This document shows, one piece after another, positions 1 to 5,751 of a DNA stretch of 9,137 nucleotides. The notes under the pieces are model-generated. The model was not told the DNA's origin and made no database searches. It saw only the letters and a program-made list of their open reading frames with translations. How positions within the stretch are numbered: the first letter of the stretch is position 1; each line of letters starts with the position of its first letter. Source of the DNA: Hymenobacter sp. (GTDB taxonomy: Bacteria; Bacteroidota; Bacteroidia; Cytophagales; Hymenobacteraceae). Location: positions 1 to 9,137 of the forward strand of contig JANYFQ010000695.1 of NCBI GenBank assembly GCA_025362615.1, given 5' to 3'. A program made the position numbers and the translations under genes.

Positions 1-80
1 TGCTTGTTCTCGGCCCCGCGCTCCAGGCGCAGGTACGCTTTGACCGATGCGCGGGTCGGGGTTTCGGTTAGCTGATTCAT
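1..80 (-). CDS. Uma2-family (DUF820) protein, N-terminal fragment
   Basis: Only the first 26 codons are in the window; the gene runs off the left edge. The minus strand from position 80 reads MNQLTETPTRASVKAYLRLE and continues RGAENK. The pattern 'YLxLExxAExK', about 15-27 residues from the start, is the usual N-terminus of Uma2/DUF820 proteins, which normally continue with H-E-Y and a glycine turn. That family has a PD-(D/E)XK nuclease-like fold, is often present in many copies per genome, and has no firmly established physiological role. The ATG was chosen because a Bacteroidetes-type -7 element lies 39 bases upstream. The gene is divergent from the sugar cluster and probably unrelated to it. 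The assignment rests on a short N-terminal pattern, so it is moderate at best. Confidence 0.55.
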   Translation of the reverse strand, partial: MNQLTETPTRASVKAYLRLERGAENK

Positions 81-118
81 GTGCAATCCAGCGAGGAAGT
101 AGGCAGAAGGTGATATTT

Positions 119-126
119 CAAAGATA
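119..126 (-). promoter_or_regulatory. Putative Bacteroidetes -7 element for the leftward gene
   Basis: On the minus strand this octamer reads TATCTTTG, a full match to the Bacteroidetes sigma-ABfr -7 consensus TAnnTTTG. It lies 38 bases upstream of the ATG at 80, which would give a leader of roughly 30 nt. I see no clear TTTG-type -33 element at the expected distance, so the call rests on the -7 box and its placement. Confidence 0.45.
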
Positions 127-148
127 CGCCCGCCCCCGCCCCGGCCTT

Positions 149-156
149 ACCTTTGC
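149..156 (+). promoter_or_regulatory. Putative Bacteroidetes -7 element for the acetyltransferase gene and cluster
   Basis: TACCTTTG matches TAnnTTTG exactly and is followed by GC-rich sequence. It sits 23 bases upstream of the ATG at 180, predicting a very short leader. It is back-to-back with the leftward -7 element at 119-126, so the 99-bp gap is a compact divergent promoter region. No convincing -33 box is visible. It is the only full match I noticed upstream of a cluster gene, which fits transcription of the cluster from here, although promoters inside later gaps are not excluded. Confidence 0.45.
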
Positions 157-179
157 CCCGCGAAAATAACACTTCCTGA

Positions 180-773
180 ATGCCGCCTGCCGACCGCGAC
201 TACTACGCCCACCCCACCGCCGTGCTCGACGAAGGCTGCCACATCGGGCGCGGCAGCCGCATCTGGCACTTCAGCCACGTTTCGGCCGGGGCCGACATCG
301 GCGACGACTGCAACCTGGGCCAGAACGTGTTCGTGGCCGAAGGCGTAACGCTCGGCCGCAACTGCAAGGTCCAGAACAACGTCAGCCTCTACGGCGGCGT
401 GGTCTGTGAGGACGACGTGTTTCTGGGGCCGTCGGTGGTGTTCACCAACGTCCGCAACCCGCGCTCGGCCGTGCCCCGCAAGGGAGCCGGCCACTACCAA
501 ACCACTTACTTAGAGCGCGGTGTCACGGTCGGGGCCAACGCCACCATCGTGTGCGGCGTGCGCCTGGGCCGCTACGCCTTCGTGGGCGCGGGCAGCGTCG
601 TGACGCACGACGTGCCGGCCTACGCCCTCGTGTTTGGCACCCCCGCCCGCCCCCAGGGCTGGATGAGCGCCGCCGGCCACCGCCTCACCTTCGACGAAAA
701 CCACCGCGCCACCTGCCCCGAAACGGGCGAAACGTATGAGTTGAGTGGTGCCAGCGTAAAATTGTTGGCTTAA
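180..773 (+). CDS. wbpD: Nucleotide-sugar N-acetyltransferase, WbpD/WlbB type (left-handed beta-helix)
   Basis: This 197-residue protein is built of hexapeptide repeats (about residues 8-150), the left-handed beta-helix fold of trimeric acetyl-CoA-dependent acyltransferases. Family landmarks are intact: IWHFSHV near residue 28, GQNVFV near 47, KVQNNVSLYGGVVCED near 63, GPSVVFTNVRNPR, GANATIVCGV, and the ending PAYALVFGTPARPQGWM. In Pseudomonas WbpD and Bordetella WlbB this enzyme N-acetylates the 3-amino group of UDP-2-acetamido-3-amino-2,3-dideoxyglucuronate. The aminotransferase and oxidase partners (WbpE and WbpB) are not in the window, so the exact substrate is inferred. The C-terminal tail after residue 160 has a single cysteine (CPETGETYEL). 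Start: the first ATG, 23 bases behind a -7 element, with no Shine-Dalgarno. The last codons and the stop merge into the AATTGTT repeat that follows. Confidence 0.88.
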   Translation: MPPADRDYYAHPTAVLDEGCHIGRGSRIWHFSHVSAGADIGDDCNLGQNVFVAEGVTLGRNCKVQNNVSLYGGVVCEDDVFLGPSVVFTNVRNPRSAVPRKGAGHYQTTYLERGVTVGANATIVCGVRLGRYAFVGAGSVVTHDVPAYALVFGTPARPQGWMSAAGHRLTFDENHRATCPETGETYELSGASVKLLA

Positions 774-875
774 TTGTTTAATTGTTGAACTGCTAAATTA
801 TTGACTCAACGGCCGATGATGAAGCAACCAACCCCAAAACAGCCAGCAATTTAACAATCCAACAATTAAGCAATT
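772..875. repeat. Junction repeat 1: AT-rich inverted repeat built on AATTGTT words
   Basis: The gap of 108 bases between stop and start is filled by an imperfect inverted repeat. The left arm is 772-803 and the right arm 844-875, each 32 nt, with six mismatches that are all transitions; the spacer is 40 nt. The left arm contains near-tandem AATTGTT units, and related sequence begins inside the upstream gene's last codons (AAATTGTTGG before the stop). The right arm ends six bases before the ATG at 882. No terminator-type T-tract, promoter consensus or small ORF is seen. Function unknown. Confidence 0.8.
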
Positions 876-881
876 CAAACC

Positions 882-2180
882 ATGTACGACCAACTTCTCC
901 GCAAAGACGCCACGCTTGCCGTCATCGGCCTCGGCTACGTGGGCCTGCCCATTGCCCTTGAGTTTGCCCGGCAGCTTCGCGTCATCGGCTTCGACATCAA
1001 CGCCGGGCGCGTGGCCCAGATGCGCCAGCGCATCGACCCGAGCGGCGAACTCGAAGCGGCCGACTTCGACGGCTGCGACATCACCTTCACCGACTCGCTC
1101 GACGTGCTGCGGGCCGCTACGTTCTTCATCGTGGCCGTGCCCACGCCCATCGACGAGCACGCCCAGCCCGACCTGCGGCCCTTGCTCGGGGCCTCGGCCT
1201 CGGTGGGCAAGGTGCTCAAAAAGGGCGACGTGGTGGTGTTCGAGAGCACCGTCTATCCCGGCTGCACCGAGGAAGACTGCATCCCGGTGATGGAAAAACA
1301 CAGCGGCCTCAGCTACGCCGCCGGCGATTTCAGCGTCGGCTACTCGCCCGAGCGCATCAACCCCGGCGACAAAGAGCACACGCTGCGCCGCATCATCAAA
1401 GTCGTGAGCGGCGACACGCCCGCCAGCCTCGACCTCGTGGCCAAAGTCTATGAGCTGGTGGTGGATGCGGGCGTGTACCGGGCCAGCAGCATCCGGGTGG
1501 CCGAGGCCGCCAAAATCATCGAAAACACCCAGCGCGACGTAAACATCGCCCTGATGAACGAGCTGTCGATGATTTTCGACCGCATGAACATCAACACCTA
1601 CGAGGTGCTGGAAGCGGCCGGCACGAAGTGGAATTTCCTCAAGTTCTCGCCCGGCCTCGTCGGCGGCCACTGCATCGGCGTGGACCCGTACTACCTGACT
1701 TACAAGGCCAAAGAGCTGGGCTACGATGCCAAAGTCATTCTTTCGGGCCGCACCACCAACGACAACATGGGTGCCTACATCGCCCGCAAAACGGTGCAGA
1801 TGATGATTAAAAAAGGCAAAGACGTGGCCCGCAGCCGCGTCCTCGTCATGGGTGCCACCTTCAAGGAAAACGTGGAGGACATCCGCAACTCGCGGGTCGC
1901 CGACGTGATTCAGGAACTGAAAAACTTCTCCGTCAACGTGGACATCGTGGACCCCTACGCCAGCTCCGACGAGTTGCACCACGAGTACGGCTTCCGCCTC
2001 ACCCCGCCCGCCGACGTGCGCCACGACTACGATGCCGTAGTGGTAGCCGTGGGCCACCAACCCTACGCCGAAAAAGACGAAGCCTACTTTCATTCCATCA
2101 CGGCCGAAAACGCCGTGCTTGTGGACATCAAAGGCCTGTACCGCAACAAGATGAAGGATATGGCTTACTGGAGCCTTTAA
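882..2180 (+). CDS. tviB: UDP-N-acetylhexosamine 6-dehydrogenase, TviB/WbpO family
   Basis: NAD-dependent dehydrogenase that oxidises C6 of a UDP-HexNAc (UDP-GlcNAc or UDP-GalNAc) to the uronic acid, a cytosolic step in capsule and O-antigen precursor supply. The 432 residues cover the usual three domains of the UDP-glucose/GDP-mannose dehydrogenase superfamily: N-terminal Rossmann with GLGYVG at 16-21, the central dimerisation helix, and a C-terminal UDP-binding domain with GATFKENVEDIRNSR. Active-site residues are visible: Thr123 in ESTVYPG, Lys211 and Asn215 in AKIIENTQRD, and the nucleophile Cys264 in GGHCIGVDPYYL. Sequence style is closest to TviB (Vi antigen) and WbpO. The TviC/WbpP-like epimerase at 4621 supports the UDP-GlcNAc/UDP-GalNAc uronate route. 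Whether it prefers the gluco or galacto substrate cannot be read from sequence. Start: ATG six bases after the right arm of junction repeat 1, no Shine-Dalgarno. Confidence 0.93.
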   Translation: MYDQLLRKDATLAVIGLGYVGLPIALEFARQLRVIGFDINAGRVAQMRQRIDPSGELEAADFDGCDITFTDSLDVLRAATFFIVAVPTPIDEHAQPDLRPLLGASASVGKVLKKGDVVVFESTVYPGCTEEDCIPVMEKHSGLSYAAGDFSVGYSPERINPGDKEHTLRRIIKVVSGDTPASLDLVAKVYELVVDAGVYRASSIRVAEAAKIIENTQRDVNIALMNELSMIFDRMNINTYEVLEAAGTKWNFLKFSPGLVGGHCIGVDPYYLTYKAKELGYDAKVILSGRTTNDNMGAYIARKTVQMMIKKGKDVARSRVLVMGATFKENVEDIRNSRVADVIQELKNFSVNVDIVDPYASSDELHHEYGFRLTPPADVRHDYDAVVVAVGHQPYAEKDEAYFHSITAENAVLVDIKGLYRNKMKDMAYWSL

Positions 2181-2182
2181 GC

Positions 2183-2288
2183 GAGAAGTGAGACGGTGAG
2201 AAGTGGGATAGTGAGTTTGATGTTCCTGCACATTTTCACCATCTCCCGTTCACCTGCTCACTTCTCACTTCTCACCGTCCCACTTCTC
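2183..2288. repeat. Junction repeat 2: GAGAAGTG/CTCACTT inverted repeat
   Basis: The 113-base gap is almost wholly repeat. The left arm (2183-2215, purine-rich, GAGAAGTG words) pairs with the right arm (2257-2288, CTCACTT words) over 32-33 nt with two mismatches and one single-base indel; the spacer is 41 nt. The left arm starts two bases after the stop of the dehydrogenase gene and the right arm ends five bases before the galE ATG. An RNA hairpin here would be long and stable, but no T-tract follows it, so it is not a standard intrinsic terminator. I see no TAnnTTTG promoter in the gap. Confidence 0.85.
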
Positions 2289-2293
2289 AACTT

Positions 2294-3313
2294 ATGAAAA
2301 TCCTAGTCACCGGCGGGGCCGGCTATATCGGCTCCCATGCCGTGGTCGAGTTGCAGGAAGCCGGTTATCAGCCCGTTATTGTGGACAATTTCAGCAATTC
2401 GCAGGAAACGGCGCTGGCCGGAATCGAGGCGATTTTGCAGGTTAAGGTGCCGGTTTACCGCATCGACTGCGCCAACGTGGCGGCGTTGCGCGGGGTGTTT
2501 GCGGCCGAGAAAGATATTGCGGCCGTTATTCACTTCGCGGCTCACAAGGCGGTGGGCGAGTCGGTGGCTGAGCCGCTGAAATACTACCAAAACAACGTGG
2601 GCTCGCTGCTGACGCTGCTGCAGGTGATGGGCGAGTTCGGGGTTGATAAGCTGGTGTTTTCGTCGTCCTGCACCGTGTACGGCGTACCCGACGCGCTGCC
2701 CGTTACCGAGGCAACACCCACGCAACCAGCAAATTCGCCCTATGGCCGCACCAAGCAAATGGCCGAGGATATTTTGCGCGATATGGCCGGGGCCAACGGG
2801 CCGCATACCATTCTGCTGCGCTACTTCAACCCGATTGGGGCGCACGCCTCGGCCCGCATCGGCGAGCTGCCGCTGGGTGTGCCCAACAACCTCGTGCCCT
2901 TTATTACCCAAACGGCCGCTGGCTTGCGCGAAAAACTAATGATTTACGGCACCGATTACGCCACGGCCGACGGCTCCTGCGTTCGTGACTACATCCACGT
3001 CGTGGACCTGGCCCAGGCGCACGTCGTGGCTGTGCGCCGCCTGCTGGCGGGTGCGGCCACCGAGCGCGTCGAAACCTTTAACGTGGGCACCGGGCGGGGC
3101 AACACGGTGCTCGAAGTCATCCATGCTTTCGAGCAGGCCAGCGGCCAGCAGCTCAACTACGCCATCGGCCCCCGCCGCCCCGGCGACGTGCCCGCCATCT
3201 TCGCCGATGCCACCAAAGCGGCTGAAGTGCTGGGCTTTGAAACCAAAACCTCGCTGGCCGACTCCCTGGCCAGCTCCTGGAAATGGCAACAGGCTTTATC
3301 AATGAGTGAATGA
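2294..3313 (+). CDS. galE: UDP-glucose 4-epimerase GalE
   Basis: Extended short-chain dehydrogenase that interconverts UDP-glucose and UDP-galactose through a 4-keto intermediate with tightly bound NAD. The 339 residues match the usual GalE length. TGGAGYIG at 6-13 is the NAD-binding loop. The catalytic set is Ser125 (in SSSCTVYG, 123-130), Tyr150 and Lys154 (YGRTK). GalE-specific segments are also present: LLRYFNPIGAH, ARIGELP, GVPNNLVPFI, YGTDYATADGSCVRDYIHV and RRPGDVP. Similarity to E. coli GalE motifs is strong enough to separate it from the RfbB and WbpP paralogues nearby. The C-terminus is odd: the last codons (S-M-S-E-stop) are read from the GAGTGAAT repeat, so the repeat has extended into, or set, the end of the gene. 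Start: ATG directly behind junction repeat 2, no Shine-Dalgarno. Confidence 0.95.
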   Translation: MKILVTGGAGYIGSHAVVELQEAGYQPVIVDNFSNSQETALAGIEAILQVKVPVYRIDCANVAALRGVFAAEKDIAAVIHFAAHKAVGESVAEPLKYYQNNVGSLLTLLQVMGEFGVDKLVFSSSCTVYGVPDALPVTEATPTQPANSPYGRTKQMAEDILRDMAGANGPHTILLRYFNPIGAHASARIGELPLGVPNNLVPFITQTAAGLREKLMIYGTDYATADGSCVRDYIHVVDLAQAHVVAVRRLLAGAATERVETFNVGTGRGNTVLEVIHAFEQASGQQLNYAIGPRRPGDVPAIFADATKAAEVLGFETKTSLADSLASSWKWQQALSMSE

Positions 3314-3438
3314 GTGAGCGAAGGAGTGAGTTGATAGTCTGGTGACGCAAGGGGACGCACTGCCAATTATCAATTCACTCACTCACTCACTCACTCACTC
3401 ACTCACTCATTGAAACCCTCTCACTCATTCACTCATTG
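3300..3438. repeat. Junction repeat 3: GAGTGAAT/ACTC inverted repeat with 8x ACTC microsatellite
   Basis: Outer arms 3300-3318 and 3420-3438 are a perfect 19-bp inverted repeat (CAATGAGTGAATGAGTGAG). Inner arms 3324-3336 and 3368-3380 pair over 13 bp with one G-to-A difference that would be a G-U wobble in RNA. The right side holds eight uninterrupted ACTC copies (3377-3408). The left arm overlaps the last codons and stop of galE; the right arm ends five bases before the rfbB ATG. The central 31 bases are unique sequence. The ACTC run is a slippage-prone tract in a non-coding leader. Confidence 0.85.
3377..3408. repeat. Perfect ACTC tetranucleotide tract, 8 copies
   Basis: Thirty-two bases of uninterrupted ACTC lie 35 bases upstream of the rfbB start codon, inside junction repeat 3. 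Perfect tetranucleotide tracts of this length are prone to copy-number change by replication slippage. Because it is non-coding, changes would alter leader length and hairpin pairing rather than a reading frame. Confidence 0.9.
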
Positions 3439-3443
3439 ACAAA

Positions 3444-4496
3444 ATGAAAATTCTCATCACCGGCGGGGCCGGCTTCATCGGCTCGCACGTCGTGCGGCTG
3501 TTCGTAACCAAGTACCCGAACTACCACATTATCAACCTTGATGCCCTGACCTACGCGGGAAACCTGGAGAATTTACGCGACGTGGAGAACGCGCCCAACT
3601 ACAAGTTCGTCAAGGGCGATATTGCCGACCAGGCGTTTGTGAACCAGCTTTTTGCCAATCACGAGCCGGATGCCGTCATTCACCTCGCCGCCGAAAGCCA
3701 CGTCGATAGGAGCATCACCGACCCGATGGCGTTCGTGAAAACCAACGTCATTGGCACCGTCAATCTGCTGCACGCGGCCAAGAATTTGTGGAAGCCCAAG
3801 GGCTTTGAGGGCCACGTTTTTTACCACGTCAGCACCGATGAGGTGTACGGCTCGCTGGATTTCGGGCCGGAGATGTTCACCGAAAGCACGGCTTACGACC
3901 CGCGCTCGCCTTACTCGGCCTCCAAAGCCAGCTCCGACCATTTTGTGCGGGCCTGGCACCACACCTATGGCCTGCCCATCAAGCTCAGCAACTGCTCGAA
4001 CAACTACGGCCCCAATCACTTCCCCGAAAAGCTGATTCCATTGGCCATTCACCGCCTCCGCACGGGGCAGCCGGTGCCGGTGTACGGCAAGGGCGAAAAC
4101 GTGCGCGACTGGCTCTTCGTGAAAGACCACGCCACGGCCATTGACGCGGTTTTCCACAACGGCAAAGCCGGTGAAACGTACAACATCGGCGGCGTGAACG
4201 AGTGGCAAAACCTCAAGCTCATCGAGCTGCTCTGCGACGTGGTGGATGCCAAAACCAGCCAGCCCCAGGGCACCTCGCGCCGCCTCATCACCTTCGTGAC
4301 CGACCGCGCCGGGCACGATATGCGCTACGCCATCGACAGCAGCAAAATAATGAACGAGCTGGGCTGGGCCCCGAGCGTGACGTTTGAAGTGGGCCTGGCC
4401 CAAACCGTGGACTGGTACCTCGCCAACGAGGAGTGGCTTAACAGCGTAACCAGCGGCGCGTATCAGGACTACAACCGGCAGCAGTATTCCATTTAA
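3444..4496 (+). CDS. rfbB: dTDP-glucose 4,6-dehydratase RfbB
   Basis: Converts dTDP-glucose to dTDP-4-keto-6-deoxyglucose with bound NAD, the second step towards dTDP-rhamnose and other deoxysugars. The 350 residues fit the family. Visible motifs are TGGAGFIG (6-13), HLAAESHVDRSI near 80, the dehydratase catalytic triplet Thr131-Asp132-Glu133 within STDEVYG, and Tyr157/Lys161 in YSASK. The substrate segments NCSNNYGPNHFPEKLIP, YGKGENVRDWLFVKDH and TDRAGHDMRYAID are present and diagnostic for RfbB. The usual partners RfbA, RfbC and RfbD are absent here, so the 4-keto product must be handled by enzymes elsewhere. The stop codon lies inside the ATTTAAC word of junction repeat 4. Start: ATG after AAA, just behind junction repeat 3. 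Confidence 0.96.
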   Translation: MKILITGGAGFIGSHVVRLFVTKYPNYHIINLDALTYAGNLENLRDVENAPNYKFVKGDIADQAFVNQLFANHEPDAVIHLAAESHVDRSITDPMAFVKTNVIGTVNLLHAAKNLWKPKGFEGHVFYHVSTDEVYGSLDFGPEMFTESTAYDPRSPYSASKASSDHFVRAWHHTYGLPIKLSNCSNNYGPNHFPEKLIPLAIHRLRTGQPVPVYGKGENVRDWLFVKDHATAIDAVFHNGKAGETYNIGGVNEWQNLKLIELLCDVVDAKTSQPQGTSRRLITFVTDRAGHDMRYAIDSSKIMNELGWAPSVTFEVGLAQTVDWYLANEEWLNSVTSGAYQDYNRQQYSI

Positions 4497-4622
4497 CATT
4501 TATCATTTGCTGTTTTCGGGAAGATTGGTGTCGTTGGCTGTATTTGCCTGCAACAAGTCCTTCACACCCAGAACAGAACTGAAAAATGCGAAATAGAAGC
4601 CGTTAAATGTTAAATGTTAAAT
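4491..4622. repeat. Junction repeat 4: TTAAATG heptamers forming an inverted repeat
   Basis: The left arm 4491-4508 and right arm 4605-4622 pair over 18 nt with one mismatch; the spacer is about 96 bases of non-repetitive sequence. The right arm is three copies of the heptamer TTAAATG, the last copy supplying the ATG start of the next gene. The left arm contains the rfbB stop (TAA in ATTTAAC). The two upstream heptamer ATGs (4607 and 4614) are both out of frame with the gene start at 4621. The spacer shows TGTATTTG near 4528, a poor match to TAnnTTTG, so an internal promoter is not supported. Confidence 0.8.
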
Positions 4623-5625
4623 GTACAACACCCCCTTCCACTCCCAACCGCTCGACCAAACCACGTTTCTCGTCACGGGCGGGGCGGGCTTTATTGGGTC
4701 TAACTTAGTTGAATACCTGCTGAAATACGGGGCCAAAAAGGTGCGGACGTTCGATAATTACTCCAACGGGTTTCGCAAAAACCTGGCGCTGTTTGCCGGG
4801 CACCCGGCGCTGGAAGTGGTGGAGGGCGACATCCGCGACGCGGCGGCCTGCGCCGCCGCCTGCGCGGGCATCGACGTGGTGCTGCACCAGGCGGCGCTGG
4901 GCTCGGTGCCGCGCTCCATCAAAGACCCCGTGCTGACCAATGACGTAAACGTGGGCGGCTTCGTGCAGATGCTGACGGCCGCCAAAGACGCGGGCGTACG
5001 GCGCTTCGTGTACGCGGCCTCGTCTTCGACCTACGGCGACCACCCCGGCCTGCCCAAAATAGAAGACCGCATCGGCAAACCGTTGTCGCCCTACGCCGTC
5101 ACGAAGTACGCCAACGAGCTGTACGCCGACGTGTTTGCCCGCACCTACGGCTTGGAAATTATCGGCTTGCGCTACTTCAACATCTTCGGACCGCGGCAAG
5201 ACCCCGGCGGGGCCTACGCGGCCGTCATCCCGTTGTTTATCGACGCGCTGCTGCAAAACCAGGCCCCGACGCTCAACGGCGACGGTGGCCAAACCCGCGA
5301 TTTCACCTTTATCGAAAACTGCGTGCAGGCCAACATTCGGGCCGCCCTCGTGACGGACCCGGCAGCCGTGAACCAGGTGTACAACATCGCCGTCGGCGAC
5401 CGCACCTCGCTGGTGCAGATGTACGACGTTCTGCGCGAAGAAGCGGGTTCCGCCCTGGCCCCGAAGTTCGGCCCCGACCGGGCCGGCGACATCCGCGATT
5501 CGCTGGCCGACATCAGCAAAGCGGGTACGCTGCTGGGTTACGCGCCCCAAATCCGCATCCGCGAAGGGTTGCAGCAAACGCTGGCCTGGTTCAAAGAAAA
5601 CCAGGCATTTATTGCGCAGCGGTAG
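4621..5625 (+). CDS. tviC: UDP-N-acetylhexosamine 4-epimerase, TviC/WbpP family
   Basis: Extended SDR epimerase expected to interconvert UDP-GlcNAc and UDP-GalNAc, or the corresponding uronic acids as in Vi antigen synthesis, in the cytosol. The 334 residues contain TGGAGFIG (19-26), SSSTYGD with the catalytic Ser at 134-136, and Tyr158/Lys162 in YAVTK. The segments DNYSNGFRKNL, HQAALGSVPRSIKDP, KIEDRIGKPLSPYAVTKYANELYADVFARTYGLE (about 143-176) and RYFNIFGPRQDPGGAYAAVIP are typical of WbpP/TviC rather than GalE. Pairing with the TviB-like dehydrogenase in the same cluster supports a UDP-GalNAcA or UDP-GlcNAcA branch; the order of oxidation and epimerisation is not determined by sequence. Its ATG is the third copy of the TTAAATG heptamer, with no Shine-Dalgarno. 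The stop TAG is the first part of the following G-rich repeat. Confidence 0.92.
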   Translation: MYNTPFHSQPLDQTTFLVTGGAGFIGSNLVEYLLKYGAKKVRTFDNYSNGFRKNLALFAGHPALEVVEGDIRDAAACAAACAGIDVVLHQAALGSVPRSIKDPVLTNDVNVGGFVQMLTAAKDAGVRRFVYAASSSTYGDHPGLPKIEDRIGKPLSPYAVTKYANELYADVFARTYGLEIIGLRYFNIFGPRQDPGGAYAAVIPLFIDALLQNQAPTLNGDGGQTRDFTFIENCVQANIRAALVTDPAAVNQVYNIAVGDRTSLVQMYDVLREEAGSALAPKFGPDRAGDIRDSLADISKAGTLLGYAPQIRIREGLQQTLAWFKENQAFIAQR

Positions 5626-5695
5626 GGTTGGGGGTTGGGTTTTAGGTGCTGGATGTTGGGTTTTAAGTGTTGGGTGTTGGGTGTTGGGTGTTGGG
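5623..5695 (+). repeat. Junction repeat 5, left half: TTGGGTG heptamers and G-quadruplex motif
   Basis: From the stop codon of the epimerase gene to the insertion sequence the DNA is a run of GGGTTG, GGGTTTTA and finally four TTGGGTG heptamers. Positions 5672-5695 hold four GGG tracts separated by four-base TGTT loops, a canonical intramolecular G-quadruplex motif on the plus strand. A second cluster of G tracts is at 5625-5639. The last heptamer shares its TG with the first bases of the insertion sequence. Confidence 0.8.
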
Positions 5696-5718
5696 TGTAT
5701 GGTCCCGGCAAGTCATGG
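5696..5718 (+). repeat. Left terminal inverted repeat of the insertion sequence
   Basis: Begins TGTATGGTCCCGGCAAGTCA and matches the reverse complement of 6678-6700 except at positions 6 and 20. It lies just upstream of the transposase promoter-like element. Confidence 0.88.
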
Positions 5719-5720
5719 TG

Positions 5721-5728
5721 TAACTTTG
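5721..5728 (+). promoter_or_regulatory. Putative -7 element for the transposase gene
   Basis: TAACTTTG is an exact match to TAnnTTTG and sits between the left terminal repeat and the ATG at 5752, the expected position for an element-borne promoter. Its -33 region would fall within the terminal repeat; no clear TTTG is seen there. Confidence 0.45.
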
Positions 5729-5751
5729 GATTCCCATTTCCGGTCAAATTT

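Noticed and set aside
798..2231. Long open frame (477 codons) on the minus strand
   Set aside because: It lies opposite the dehydrogenase gene, whose catalytic motifs are all intact. Its translation is rich in His, Val, Ala and Gly, with no recognisable domain, as expected of an antisense frame in GC-rich DNA.
2183..2288. Junction hairpins as standard Rho-independent terminators
   Set aside because: The stems are not followed by T-tracts, the loops are 30 bases or more, and they stand between genes that look co-transcribed.
3300..3438. Possible CRISPR-like or phage attachment repeats
   Set aside because: Units are 4-8 bases with no unique spacers between them and no cas or integrase gene. 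This is microsatellite-type inverted repeat.
5635..5751. Upstream start for the transposase, adding 39 residues (MGFRCWMLGF...)
   Set aside because: The extra residues translate the G-rich heptamer repeat and the terminal inverted repeat outside or at the edge of the element. The ATG at 5752 follows a -7 element and gives the usual family length.
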